From the NCBI GenBank assembly GCA_947459635.1, contig CANHEA010000014.1, positions 1 through 44,997 on the forward strand: a stretch of DNA of 44,997 nt, read 5' to 3'. The notes under the pieces are model-generated. The model saw only the letters and a list, made by a program, of their open reading frames with translations. It made no database searches and had not been told where the DNA came from. This DNA comes from Flavobacteriaceae bacterium (GTDB taxonomy: Bacteria; Bacteroidota; Bacteroidia; Flavobacteriales; Flavobacteriaceae). Shown here piece after piece: positions 17,046 through 26,092 of this stretch. The position numbers were made by a program, and so were the translations under genes. How positions within the stretch are numbered: the first letter of the stretch is position 1; each line of letters begins with the position of its first letter.

Positions 17046-20000
17046 ATGAAAACAATTTACAAAAAGTTGTTATTTTTAATGCTTTTGCTCCCAATTGGTG
17101 TCTTTGCACAAAGCACTGTTGGAGGAACGGTTGTTGACAAAGTTTCCAAACAACCATTGCCCGGAGTAAACGTAGTCATTCAAGGAGCTGCGAACGGAAC
17201 TCAAACCGATTTCGATGGTAAGTTCAAATTAAACAAAGTTAAAAAAGGGGAAAAAATTGTTTTTTCTTATGTTGGGTATGTGAATAGTACAGTAACGTAT
17301 GATTCGCAAGCTGATATTTTAATCAGTCTTCAAGAAGAATCCAATCAGTTGCAAGAAGTTGTGATTCAGGTTGGTTATGGTTCGGCGAAAAAGAAAGATG
17401 CAACAGGATCTGTGGCATTGATCACCGCAAAAGATTTTAATAAGGGAGCAATAATTTCTGCTGATCAATTGCTAGCGGGTAAAGCTGCGGGGGTAAGAAT
17501 CACTACCAACGGAGGACAGCCTGATGCCGATCCTAATATTAGAATTCGTGGAGGTGCTTCATTGAACGCTTCAAACAGTCCTTTGATTATTATTGATGGG
17601 GTTCCAATTGGTGATCTAAATCCGGTAGGAATAAAAAACCCACTTTCCTTAGTAAATCCGAATGATATAGAGTCTTTTTCTATTTTGAAAGATGCATCTG
17701 CGACAGCAATTTATGGAGTGCGAGCATCCAATGGGGTGATTTTGATTACCACTAAGAAAGGAACTGCTGGAGCGCCTCAATTTAATTACTCAGCTAATTT
17801 GTCGGTAGGAAAGTTGTATAAAAAAATGAATGTAATGAATGCAAGTGATTTTACGCGCTTCATTCAACAGTTTCACCCGGACAGAACAAACGTCTTAGGA
17901 ATCGATGATCCAAGTACAGAATTAACAGACGACCTAAGTACACCGCAAATAGAAGGTAGAATTCTAAGCAATACTGACTGGCAAGACGTGATTAGTAGAA
18001 CGTCTATATCATCAGATCACAACTTTAGCGCTAGAGCAAATTTGTATAAAAAAATTCCATTTAGAGCTTCAGTAGGATATTCAAAAATTCAAGGAATTGT
18101 TAAAACTAATGATTTAGAACGTTTTACCTATTCTTTAAAATTGACTCCTAAATTTTGGGATGATAATCTAAAAATTGATGTTAATGCCAAAGGAGTATAT
18201 ACTGACAAAAATGCTATCGACGAAGGTGGTGTGTTTGGTGATGTAGCCAAGATGGATCCAACCAAACCAGTATACGGAAGTTCTTTTAATAACAAATTCG
18301 TAGGATACTATCAAGCAACCAGAATTTTAGAAAACAGAGATGTTACAACAGGAGCTATTAATCCACTCGCGCGATTGGAACAAAGACATGAGCCAGTTAG
18401 GTCGCTGCGATTTTTAGGAAATATAGAATTTGATTATAAACTCCCATTCTTGCGAGATTTGAGAGCGGTTGTAAATCTTGGTATCGATGCTTCAGAGTCT
18501 AGAAGTAGAACAGTTTTCGACGATAATGCGCTAGCAACATACCAATTTAATAAAAGCACAGATTTTATAGACGTAAATAACCCAGAAAAGAACTATTTGT
18601 TTAATCCAGGAATTGATTACAAAGAACAGCAAACATCAACAAACAAAACGATGGACGCTTATTTAGCTTATTCTAAAAATCTAACTGGATTTGTTACAAA
18701 GTTTGATGCGCAAGCGGGCTATTCTTATCAGGATTTTGTTACTGATGGGACAAAGAATGAGTTTCGCTATAACACAGAAACGGGTGTGAGAGAACCTAAT
18801 ATCAAATATATAAAGGAGAATCCAACGGGCCGATATTATTCGCCTTTAAATTTGCAAGCTTTTTTTGCTCGAACAAATGTTGATTTGTTGGGTAGATATT
18901 TGTTTACTGCAACATTGAGAGCAGATGGTTCTTCATTATTCCAAGAAAATAAAAGATGGGGTTATTTCCCGGCTTTTGGTCTGGCATGGAAATTAAAAGA
19001 AGAATCATTTTTAAAGGACATGAATTTTGTTCAAGATATGAAATTAAGATTGGGTTGGGGTCAAACCGGACAAGCCAATATACCAGGTAAATTTTTCCCT
19101 TCTAGACAGCTCTATGAGCCAGGAGATGCGACAAGCCAATATTTACCTAATGCCACTACATATACGCCTATTCCTTACAATCCTGACTTAACTTGGGAGA
19201 CTACGACGACACTCAACGCCGGGTTAGATTTTGAGATTTTTAAGAGAAGTATTGTTACAGGAAGTTTTGATGTATACCAAAGAAAAACTACGGACTTGTT
19301 GGCGGAAACTCCTGGTGCAGCAGGTAGTACAGGAGGAACACTTTTCTTAAACAATGTTGGATCAATCAAGGGAGAAGGTTTTGAAGTAGACTTAAAAGTA
19401 AAGTTGATAGAAAATGACAATGTTTCTTTTAACATTGGAGGAAACGTAGGATATAGTTTCTACCGCATAGATCAGTTAGACACTCCAGCGCCACTTCAGG
19501 TTGGAACCATTCCTAGTCAAACGGGAGTTCCACTTTTCTATAATGCGGTTGGTCAGCAAGCCTATTCTGCTTGGGTTTTTCAACAGATTTATGATAGCAA
19601 TGGGGAACCAATTGTTGGTGCTTATGTAGACACAAATCAAGATGGAGAAATTGGAAATGATGACAGAGTTTATAAAGCAATTAGACCAAATTGGGTGTAT
19701 GGCTTTAATACTAATTTCAGCTACAAAAAATGGGATTTTTCTGCATCCTTTAGAGGCCAACTTGGCGGACAGGTTTATAATGCCGATAAATTACGATATG
19801 GTTCACTTCAAAGTGCCGTTAATCCTCAGGATGCAAGTTATGTGAATAATGTTCTTAATTTTTATGACGGTACAGCAAATCCCCTTTTTGATAATTACGC
19901 ACTTAATAATTCTGCGATTTCTGACTATATGTTAGAAGACGCTACTTTCTTACGATGTGATAATATTTCATTGTCGTACAAGTTTGAGAAACTAGTAAAG

Positions 20001-20150
20001 AATGCTTCGTTGCGACTAAGTGGGTCGGTGAACAACGTTTTCATATTGACAAAATACTCAGGTCAGGATCCTGAAACTTTTGGCGCATTTGAATCGAATT
20101 TTTACCCACGACCAACTACATTCACTTTAGGATTAGGCCTTGATTTTTAA
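17046..20150 (+). CDS. SusC/RagA-family TonB-dependent outer-membrane transporter
   Basis: Energised import of maltooligosaccharides across the outer membrane, working as a complex with SusD. The 1034-residue precursor has a signal peptide (about 1-21, ending GVFAQ). A carboxypeptidase-regulatory-like domain follows, beginning STVGGTVVDKVSKQPLPGVNVVI (about 23-100), then the SusC hallmark EVVIQVGYGSAKKKDATGSV with the TonB box. The plug carries NIRIRGGASLN, SPLIIIDGVPI and ILKDASATAIYGVRASNGVILITTK. The remainder is a 22-strand barrel ending in a terminal aromatic residue (LGLGLDF). It is the first gene of the plus-strand arm, 11 bases before the SusD gene. The substrate is inferred from the flanking amylases. 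Confidence 0.95.
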   Translation: MKTIYKKLLFLMLLLPIGVFAQSTVGGTVVDKVSKQPLPGVNVVIQGAANGTQTDFDGKFKLNKVKKGEKIVFSYVGYVNSTVTYDSQADILISLQEESNQLQEVVIQVGYGSAKKKDATGSVALITAKDFNKGAIISADQLLAGKAAGVRITTNGGQPDADPNIRIRGGASLNASNSPLIIIDGVPIGDLNPVGIKNPLSLVNPNDIESFSILKDASATAIYGVRASNGVILITTKKGTAGAPQFNYSANLSVGKLYKKMNVMNASDFTRFIQQFHPDRTNVLGIDDPSTELTDDLSTPQIEGRILSNTDWQDVISRTSISSDHNFSARANLYKKIPFRASVGYSKIQGIVKTNDLERFTYSLKLTPKFWDDNLKIDVNAKGVYTDKNAIDEGGVFGDVAKMDPTKPVYGSSFNNKFVGYYQATRILENRDVTTGAINPLARLEQRHEPVRSLRFLGNIEFDYKLPFLRDLRAVVNLGIDASESRSRTVFDDNALATYQFNKSTDFIDVNNPEKNYLFNPGIDYKEQQTSTNKTMDAYLAYSKNLTGFVTKFDAQAGYSYQDFVTDGTKNEFRYNTETGVREPNIKYIKENPTGRYYSPLNLQAFFARTNVDLLGRYLFTATLRADGSSLFQENKRWGYFPAFGLAWKLKEESFLKDMNFVQDMKLRLGWGQTGQANIPGKFFPSRQLYEPGDATSQYLPNATTYTPIPYNPDLTWETTTTLNAGLDFEIFKRSIVTGSFDVYQRKTTDLLAETPGAAGSTGGTLFLNNVGSIKGEGFEVDLKVKLIENDNVSFNIGGNVGYSFYRIDQLDTPAPLQVGTIPSQTGVPLFYNAVGQQAYSAWVFQQIYDSNGEPIVGAYVDTNQDGEIGNDDRVYKAIRPNWVYGFNTNFSYKKWDFSASFRGQLGGQVYNADKLRYGSLQSAVNPQDASYVNNVLNFYDGTANPLFDNYALNNSAISDYMLEDATFLRCDNISLSYKFEKLVKNASLRLSGSVNNVFILTKYSGQDPETFGAFESNFYPRPTTFTLGLGLDF

Positions 20151-20161
20151 AAAATAATATT

Positions 20162-21772
20162 ATGAAAAGAAATAATGTAATTCATTTTGGACTATTTATT
20201 GGTCTATTATTGATGTCGGGCTGTACAAATGATTTAAATACAGACCCAAAAGGGGAAAAAATAACAGAAGATCAACTTTTGGAATTACAACCCAATTTAG
20301 ATGGATTGGTATCAAAAGTCTATGGTACGTTTGCTTTATCAGGGGCTTCAGGGCCAGGAAGCACCGATACTCCGGGTGATGATGCTGGGGAATCTCCATT
20401 CTTGCGAGGGATCATTAATCTTCAAGACTTTACCGCAGATGACATGAAAAACCGTTGGGGTGATGGAGGTTTAGATCCACTTACTACTGCTAGTGGTTGG
20501 GACGAGAACAATAAGTTTATGAAGTACCTTTACAACAGGGTATATTATACAGTTCCACAATGTAACAAGGTGATGAACCAATTGGCTCAGTATAATATTC
20601 CGACAAGGGAGCAAGTTAAAAGCGAGCTACGATTTTTAAGAAGTTTGGCGTATTATTATTTGATTGATTGTTTTGGTAAAGGACCAATTTTGAGAGAAAC
20701 AGATCCAGCAAATGCTGGGCCTCAGCAAGAAGCAAGTCGGGTGGAGTTGTACAATTTTGTTGTGTCAGAATTGCTTGACATCGAAGATAAACTTCCAAGT
20801 CGTGTTGGATATGGAAGAGCTAACAAACATGTAGTAAGAATGCTATTGGCAAAAATGTACTTGAACTCGGAGGTCTATACAGGAGTGCCAAGATATGATA
20901 AGGCGTTGGAATACAGTCAAAAAGTTATTGATGAAGGGGGTTATCAGTTAGCTACTAGTTTCGTAAGTATCTTTTCGGGAGATAATGATATAAGTGATGC
21001 AAAAAATGAAATTATATATGCATTAGTTGCCGATCCTTTCGTAAGCCAAAGTTATGGTAATACCACGTATTTAGTGAATGGAAGTTTGAGCAGTGATACC
21101 ATGAATATCGGAGACTTTGGCGCTTCTGAAGGTTGGACTGGACATCGCGCTACTAAAGCTTGGTATGGTAAATATACAAATCCGGATGGCTCGTTTATCA
21201 CTAGTGCACAACAATTAGCTAATTCACCTGATGAAAGAGCGCATTTGTTTTTTTCAAACTATACCGGTCCTGAAGCTAAAAGACATAATTTTGAGATGAC
21301 AGATTACAAAAAATGGTTAGATGGTTTCCCTTCAACGAAGTTCAGAAACACTAATTTTCTTTCGCCACTGACTGCTCCACTGAAATTTTCAAATACAGAT
21401 TTCCCATTGTTTAGGTTGGCTGACGCTTATTTAATGTATGCCGAGGCAGTATTAAGAGGTGGCGGCGGGTCAAATGGCTTAGCAGTACAATATGTAAATG
21501 CCGTTAGAAATAGATCTAATGCTTCTTCCATAAATGCTGGAGATTTAACCTTAGATTTTCTTTTAGATGAAAGAGCTCGAGAGTTAAATTTTGAAGGACA
21601 TAGAAGAAGTGATTTAATTCGTTTTGGAAAATTCAGCGGAGGGTCGTATTTATGGCCATGGAAAGGGAATAATAAAGATGGAGCTGCAATTCCTAGTCAT
21701 TATAATTTGTTCCCAATTCCACTTTCTGCTCTAGGCGCAAATCAGTACTTAACACAAAACACAGGGTATTAA
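20162..21772 (+). CDS. SusD/RagB-family starch-binding outer-membrane lipoprotein
   Basis: Surface lipoprotein that closes over the SusC barrel and binds the glycan. The 536-residue precursor has a lipoprotein signal peptide with lipobox LLMSGC, giving an acylated Cys at about 21. The N-terminal TPR-like helices include the typical FLRSLAYYYLIDCFGKGPILRE (about 160-180) and MLLAKMYLNSEVYTG. The C-terminal SusD domain contains FPLFRLADAYLMYAEAVLRG, AVQYVNAVRNRSNA and LDFLLDERARELNFEGHRRSDLIRFGKF, then LFPIPLSALGANQYLTQNTGY. These blocks define the family. The order susC-susD-susE matches classical polysaccharide utilization loci. Confidence 0.95.
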   Translation: MKRNNVIHFGLFIGLLLMSGCTNDLNTDPKGEKITEDQLLELQPNLDGLVSKVYGTFALSGASGPGSTDTPGDDAGESPFLRGIINLQDFTADDMKNRWGDGGLDPLTTASGWDENNKFMKYLYNRVYYTVPQCNKVMNQLAQYNIPTREQVKSELRFLRSLAYYYLIDCFGKGPILRETDPANAGPQQEASRVELYNFVVSELLDIEDKLPSRVGYGRANKHVVRMLLAKMYLNSEVYTGVPRYDKALEYSQKVIDEGGYQLATSFVSIFSGDNDISDAKNEIIYALVADPFVSQSYGNTTYLVNGSLSSDTMNIGDFGASEGWTGHRATKAWYGKYTNPDGSFITSAQQLANSPDERAHLFFSNYTGPEAKRHNFEMTDYKKWLDGFPSTKFRNTNFLSPLTAPLKFSNTDFPLFRLADAYLMYAEAVLRGGGGSNGLAVQYVNAVRNRSNASSINAGDLTLDFLLDERARELNFEGHRRSDLIRFGKFSGGSYLWPWKGNNKDGAAIPSHYNLFPIPLSALGANQYLTQNTGY

Positions 21773-21790
21773 TTTTAAAAAGATATAAAA

Positions 21791-23023
21791 ATGAAGAATA
21801 TTTTAAAATCTGCTGTATTTCTTTTGTCATTTGTATTGTTAAATTCTTGTACGAATGATAAAGATTATGTAGCTAGTGCCAATGGTTTTGAACTGCGTAA
21901 AGACAGTTCCGTTACACCACCAGATGTTTTGTTAGAAGCAAATAAAGCAGATAATTTTATAAAATTAACATGGGATCGCGCTAATAATGGTGTGCCAACA
22001 TCATCTGTGTATTCCGTACTTGTGTCAGATCACGATAATGACCCAGGTTTTGAGAAGGCAGTAGAGTCGGTTGTAGGTCTAGATTTGACAACGGCAGACG
22101 CAAGAAACTGCACTCTAAAAGTTGGTGATTTTAACGATCTATTAAATCGATTGCCTTCTTTTACTTGTAGCGCAATGAATATTGATATTAGAATTAAATC
22201 TAAATTAGGCGTAGCTTCAAATGCCTTATTTCAGTATTCAAACCCAATAACAGTTTCAGTAACGGGATATCCAACACTAAATCAAATTTTAGCACTTGTT
22301 AAAGAAGGAGATAGCGCAGACCTTAGTCAAAAGCTAATGTCTTCAGCAGTTTCAAATCTTAGTGATTTTGAAGGTTACTTCTACTTGGAGCCTGGAAATT
22401 ATAAAATGTATAGACCTGATGGTTGTGGGGATTTTTCAAACCCAACCATCTATGGAATCGGGACACCTACAGCTACGGGAGTTGCGAGTCTTGTATCTGA
22501 TCAAAGCCAAAGTTTTGTTGTTACTGAAGCGGGACATTATTTGATAAAAGCTAGCTTAGGTACAGGCTCTGGATCTTCAACCTGCACGATTAAGAAATAT
22601 AGAGCCTTCGGACCTTTTGGGAATGCTACTAGAGGAGCAGGAGGTGCTCCGGTGACTTCCATGGTGCCAATGACTTACGACGTAATTGGTAAAAAATGGA
22701 CTATTACAATGGACTTGATAGTTGGAAATAATTTCAAATTTAAATCAAATCTGTGGGATGGAGATGCAGTTACTCCAGTGGGTGAGCCACTTCCTTCTCC
22801 ATCATATGTTCCTGCTGGAACTGGTGCTCCAAGCAATACAAAAATAATTTCAACGCTTGGAGATTTGAATGATACTGGATCGGCATTAGTACCAATTCCA
22901 TTAACTGGTGGAGATATAAAGGTTCCTGGTGCCAATAATGGGGTAATCAAGAAATTTAAAATTGAGATGAGTGTTTCCAATCCGAGAAACTATACTTACA
23001 ATCTCGAAGAAGTTCCGAACTAA
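21791..23023 (+). CDS. SusE/SusF-family starch-binding outer-membrane lipoprotein
   Basis: Accessory surface glycan-binding protein of 410 residues. The lipoprotein signal ends VLLNSCTNDKD, with the acylated Cys at about 20. The N-terminal SusE domain has the pattern LEANKADNFIKLTWDRANNG..YSVLVS (about 50-85). The C-terminal half (about 230-405) reads like one or two starch-binding beta domains, with AGHYLIKASL, MVPMTYDVIGKKWTITMDL and FKFKSNLWDGD. B. thetaiotaomicron SusE and SusF have two and three such domains; this protein is of SusE size. It lies 18 bases after the SusD gene and is followed by an intrinsic terminator. The label SusE-like is secure; the exact ligand is inferred. Confidence 0.85.
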   Translation: MKNILKSAVFLLSFVLLNSCTNDKDYVASANGFELRKDSSVTPPDVLLEANKADNFIKLTWDRANNGVPTSSVYSVLVSDHDNDPGFEKAVESVVGLDLTTADARNCTLKVGDFNDLLNRLPSFTCSAMNIDIRIKSKLGVASNALFQYSNPITVSVTGYPTLNQILALVKEGDSADLSQKLMSSAVSNLSDFEGYFYLEPGNYKMYRPDGCGDFSNPTIYGIGTPTATGVASLVSDQSQSFVVTEAGHYLIKASLGTGSGSSTCTIKKYRAFGPFGNATRGAGGAPVTSMVPMTYDVIGKKWTITMDLIVGNNFKFKSNLWDGDAVTPVGEPLPSPSYVPAGTGAPSNTKIISTLGDLNDTGSALVPIPLTGGDIKVPGANNGVIKKFKIEMSVSNPRNYTYNLEEVPN

Positions 23024-23044
23024 TTCACATAATATCCTAACATT

Positions 23045-23072
23045 AAGGGCTGCTATTAACAGCCCTTTTTTT
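23045..23072 (+). terminator. Intrinsic terminator between SusE-like gene and surface amylase gene
   Basis: An 8-bp perfect stem (AAGGGCTG at 23045-23052 and CAGCCCTT at 23060-23067, loop of 7) is followed by a seven-base T run to 23072. It ends 11 bases before the amylase ATG, so it would act as a partial stop inside the arm. Confidence 0.8.
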
Positions 23073-23083
23073 AAAAAATAACT

Positions 23084-25975
23084 ATGAAAAAGAATATTTT
23101 ATTAAGTTTTATCGTCGGTCTCTTGTCTACTGGGCTATTTGCTCAAGTTACTATTTCTCCCACTACTTTTAATGTGACCGATCCTGTTACAATTACAGTA
23201 ACTTTTCCAATTACTACATGTAATACAATGGGGAATTCTCCTGCAAAAGTTTATATGCATGCAGGTATAGGAGATGCAACCAATGCTTTCGGATATGCTG
23301 TTATTGGTAATTGGGGTCAAGACGATACCATCGGACAAATGGCAAGTGTAGGACCAGGGGTTTATAGCATAACAATTACACCGAGTACCTATTTTGGTCT
23401 TAATGCAACACAGCAGGCAAATGCTACTAAAATGGGTATGGTTTTTAGAAATGCCACAGGAACTCAAACCTTGAAAAAAGCACCTTCTTGTGGGGACTAC
23501 ATTTTTGATGTGGGTTATTTTCAAACAACTTTAACAACACCTACCGAAAATAGTAGCACAATCATAAATTCAGGTGAAAGCAGAACAGTTCAAGCTTCCA
23601 ATACGAATGGCAATGCCAACTATAATTTGAAAGCAAATGGTGTAAGTATTAACACGGCTTCAAATGTTCCTACCTATTCTTTTACGGATACGAATATTAC
23701 AGAAAACAGAAATTACGAATTAGAGATTTCACAAGGAGCGTCTACCCAAGTAAAGAAATTTAGTGTAATAGTAAATCCAGGAACCATTGCTCAGGCATTG
23801 CCCTCAAGTACTTTGGTTGATGGGGTTAATTACAATTCGTCCGACCCAACTAAGGCTACTTTGGTACTTAATGCGCCGTTCAAAGATTTTATATACGTGG
23901 CCGGAAGTTTCAACAATTACCAACCGAGTGGGGCTTATGCAATGAAAAAAGATCCGACTTCAGGCAAGTTTTGGTTAGAGCTAACTGGTCTTGTTTCTGG
24001 ACAAGTATACACGTTTCAATATTGGGTTTGCGATGTAACGAGTAGACCGGTCAATTCACCAGCAATCGTAAAGACAGCAGATCCTTTTTCAACTTTAGTA
24101 CTTTCTCCTTTCGACGATCCAGAGATTGCTTCATTGGGAGTTTACCCTAATTTACCGCAATATCCTGCGGGACAGCAAAGAGAAGTTACCGTTTTACAAA
24201 CCGGTCCAAGTGCTTATTATAACTACAATTGGAGCGCAGCAACTAACAACTTTGTAAAACCAAAAAAGAAAGATCTAGTAATATACGAAGTGCTGGTTCG
24301 TGATTTTGATGTCAATAGAAGTTATCAGGATTTGATAGATAAGATCGATTATTTTAAAAATCTAAAAATAAATGCCATTCAATTAATGCCAGTGATGGAG
24401 TTTGAAGGGAATCTAAGTTGGGGCTATAATACGGTTTTCCACCTTGCTCCAGACAAACGATACGGACCACCTGCGAAATTAAAAGAGTTTATTGATTTAT
24501 GCCATCAAAATGGTATCGCCGTAATTCTAGACGTCGCTTTGAATCACGTATTCGGTCGTTCTCCACTAGAAAGAATGTGGATGACAGACACCGACAATGA
24601 TGGATGGGGGAATGGAATAACTTCTGAGAACCCTTATTGCAATCAAACCGCAATGCACTCGTACAGCGTTGGTTCTGATTTGAATCATTATAGAGAACCG
24701 GATAATTTGACCAATACGTATGTTCTTAGAACAATCAAAACTTGGATGGAAGACTATAAGATCGATGGTTTTCGTTGGGACTTAACGAAAGGATTTACCA
24801 ATTCTTGTCCGAGCAATGTAGCTGGAGGTCAAGAAGCTTGTACCAATAGCTACCTCGCAGATCGGGTTGCAAAACTTAAATACTACGCTGATAAACAGTG
24901 GGAAATTGACCCAAATTTCTTCGTGATTTTTGAGCATTTAGGAACAGGTGGTTCTTATAACGAGGAAGTAGAATGGGCCAATTATTTGCGTTCTGGAGAT
25001 TCGAAAGGAATTATGCAATGGCGCAAGATGACCGATTCGTACGCGAATTTGTTAAAAGGAAATGGCACTAGCTTATCTGGAGTTACAGACCCTTCTGAAC
25101 GTTTTGTTGGTTATGCTGAAAGCCATGACGAGGAACGAGTTACCTATAAAGCATTAACCGAAGCTGGGCAAACACTTGGAGATTTAGCTAAAATACATTT
25201 GCGTTCTTCTGCGATGGGAGCGGTTCATTTGCTTGTGCCGGGCCCAAAAATGATATGGCATTTTGGAGATTTAGGTTGGGATCGTTCATTATGGACTTGT
25301 CAAAATGGAAACGTTTCGTTTTCAAACCCTGACTGTAAATTAGACACAAAGCCACAACCACAATGGACCGAGAATTGGTTGGCAGATACAAACAGAAGTA
25401 CAATCTACAACAATTGGTCACGAATGATAAACTTGAGAAAAACAGAAGCTGTTTTTGAAAATGGTTCATTCGCTTGGAACTTCAATAGCACAGGTCACCC
25501 ACGTCTAGATGTATGGACTAGTACTACGCAAACTGCAAATCTAAGTTATGTGTTTGTATTGACGAATTTTACCAACAATACCTATAATGTAGCAGGAGGA
25601 TTTCCATTTGCAGGAACTTGGGCAAACTTGATGGACAATTCAACTTTTGCAGTGACAGATACAAGTATGAATATTAGCATTGAGCCAGGAGGTTTTAGAG
25701 TTTTCGGAAACAAACCTTCGTCTTTAAGCATCGACGAAATTGATACGACTGATGCGACTAATATTTATCCAAATCCATCAACAGATTATTTTTATATTAG
25801 TACTACAGTTTCAAAAGTGGAGATATTTTCTGTTTCGGGACAATTGGTAAAAAGCTTTACCAATCAACCTACAGGATATCAATATAACGTTTCAGACTTA
25901 AGAAGTGGAATGTATATGGTGAAAATTTTAGATGAAAACAATCGAGTGAAAACCACAAAATTGTTAAAACAATAG
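23084..25975 (+). CDS. Cell-surface GH13 alpha-amylase with T9SS sorting domain
   Basis: First-step starch-degrading enzyme, exported by the type IX system. The 963-residue precursor has a signal peptide (about 1-20). Two beta-rich N-terminal modules (about 22-145 and 150-232) are of uncertain family. An isoamylase-like early-set/CBM48-type domain follows (about 255-330, VLNAPFKDFIYVAGSFNNYQ). The GH13 barrel (about 395-800) has VILDVALNHVFG, the nucleophile motif DGFRWDLTKG (Asp566), the acid/base in FFVIFEHLG (Glu617) and AESHDEERV (Asp682). The last ~75 residues form a type A T9SS domain, NIYPNPSTDYFYIST to MYMVKILDENNRVKTTKLLKQ. It is the functional counterpart of SusG, but anchored through T9SS instead of as a lipoprotein. 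Confidence 0.92.
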   Translation: MKKNILLSFIVGLLSTGLFAQVTISPTTFNVTDPVTITVTFPITTCNTMGNSPAKVYMHAGIGDATNAFGYAVIGNWGQDDTIGQMASVGPGVYSITITPSTYFGLNATQQANATKMGMVFRNATGTQTLKKAPSCGDYIFDVGYFQTTLTTPTENSSTIINSGESRTVQASNTNGNANYNLKANGVSINTASNVPTYSFTDTNITENRNYELEISQGASTQVKKFSVIVNPGTIAQALPSSTLVDGVNYNSSDPTKATLVLNAPFKDFIYVAGSFNNYQPSGAYAMKKDPTSGKFWLELTGLVSGQVYTFQYWVCDVTSRPVNSPAIVKTADPFSTLVLSPFDDPEIASLGVYPNLPQYPAGQQREVTVLQTGPSAYYNYNWSAATNNFVKPKKKDLVIYEVLVRDFDVNRSYQDLIDKIDYFKNLKINAIQLMPVMEFEGNLSWGYNTVFHLAPDKRYGPPAKLKEFIDLCHQNGIAVILDVALNHVFGRSPLERMWMTDTDNDGWGNGITSENPYCNQTAMHSYSVGSDLNHYREPDNLTNTYVLRTIKTWMEDYKIDGFRWDLTKGFTNSCPSNVAGGQEACTNSYLADRVAKLKYYADKQWEIDPNFFVIFEHLGTGGSYNEEVEWANYLRSGDSKGIMQWRKMTDSYANLLKGNGTSLSGVTDPSERFVGYAESHDEERVTYKALTEAGQTLGDLAKIHLRSSAMGAVHLLVPGPKMIWHFGDLGWDRSLWTCQNGNVSFSNPDCKLDTKPQPQWTENWLADTNRSTIYNNWSRMINLRKTEAVFENGSFAWNFNSTGHPRLDVWTSTTQTANLSYVFVLTNFTNNTYNVAGGFPFAGTWANLMDNSTFAVTDTSMNISIEPGGFRVFGNKPSSLSIDEIDTTDATNIYPNPSTDYFYISTTVSKVEIFSVSGQLVKSFTNQPTGYQYNVSDLRSGMYMVKILDENNRVKTTKLLKQ

Positions 25976-26002
25976 AAGTTGAGTTAGTTTAGTTTTTTTA
26001 AG

Positions 26003-26029
26003 ACCTCCCTTTTTAAGGGAGGTTTTTTT
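26003..26029 (+). terminator. Intrinsic terminator closing the susC-amylase arm
   Basis: Perfect 9-bp stem (ACCTCCCTT at 26003-26011, AAGGGAGGT at 26015-26023) with a three-base loop, then a T run to 26029. It lies 27 bases past the amylase stop and ahead of the next promoter. Confidence 0.9.
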
Positions 26030-26080
26030 GTTTGGCATTACATTATAATGTATTTTAGTTTCCTGAGTGGACTAATTCTC

Positions 26081-26089
26081 TAAATTTGC
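26081..26089 (+). promoter_or_regulatory. Candidate -7 box for the AsmA-like gene
   Basis: TAAATTTGC matches the -7 consensus fully. It ends three bases before the ATG at 26093, so transcription would begin at or within a few bases of the start codon. Either the message is leaderless or a later in-frame start is used. Confidence 0.5.
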
Positions 26090-26092
26090 ATA

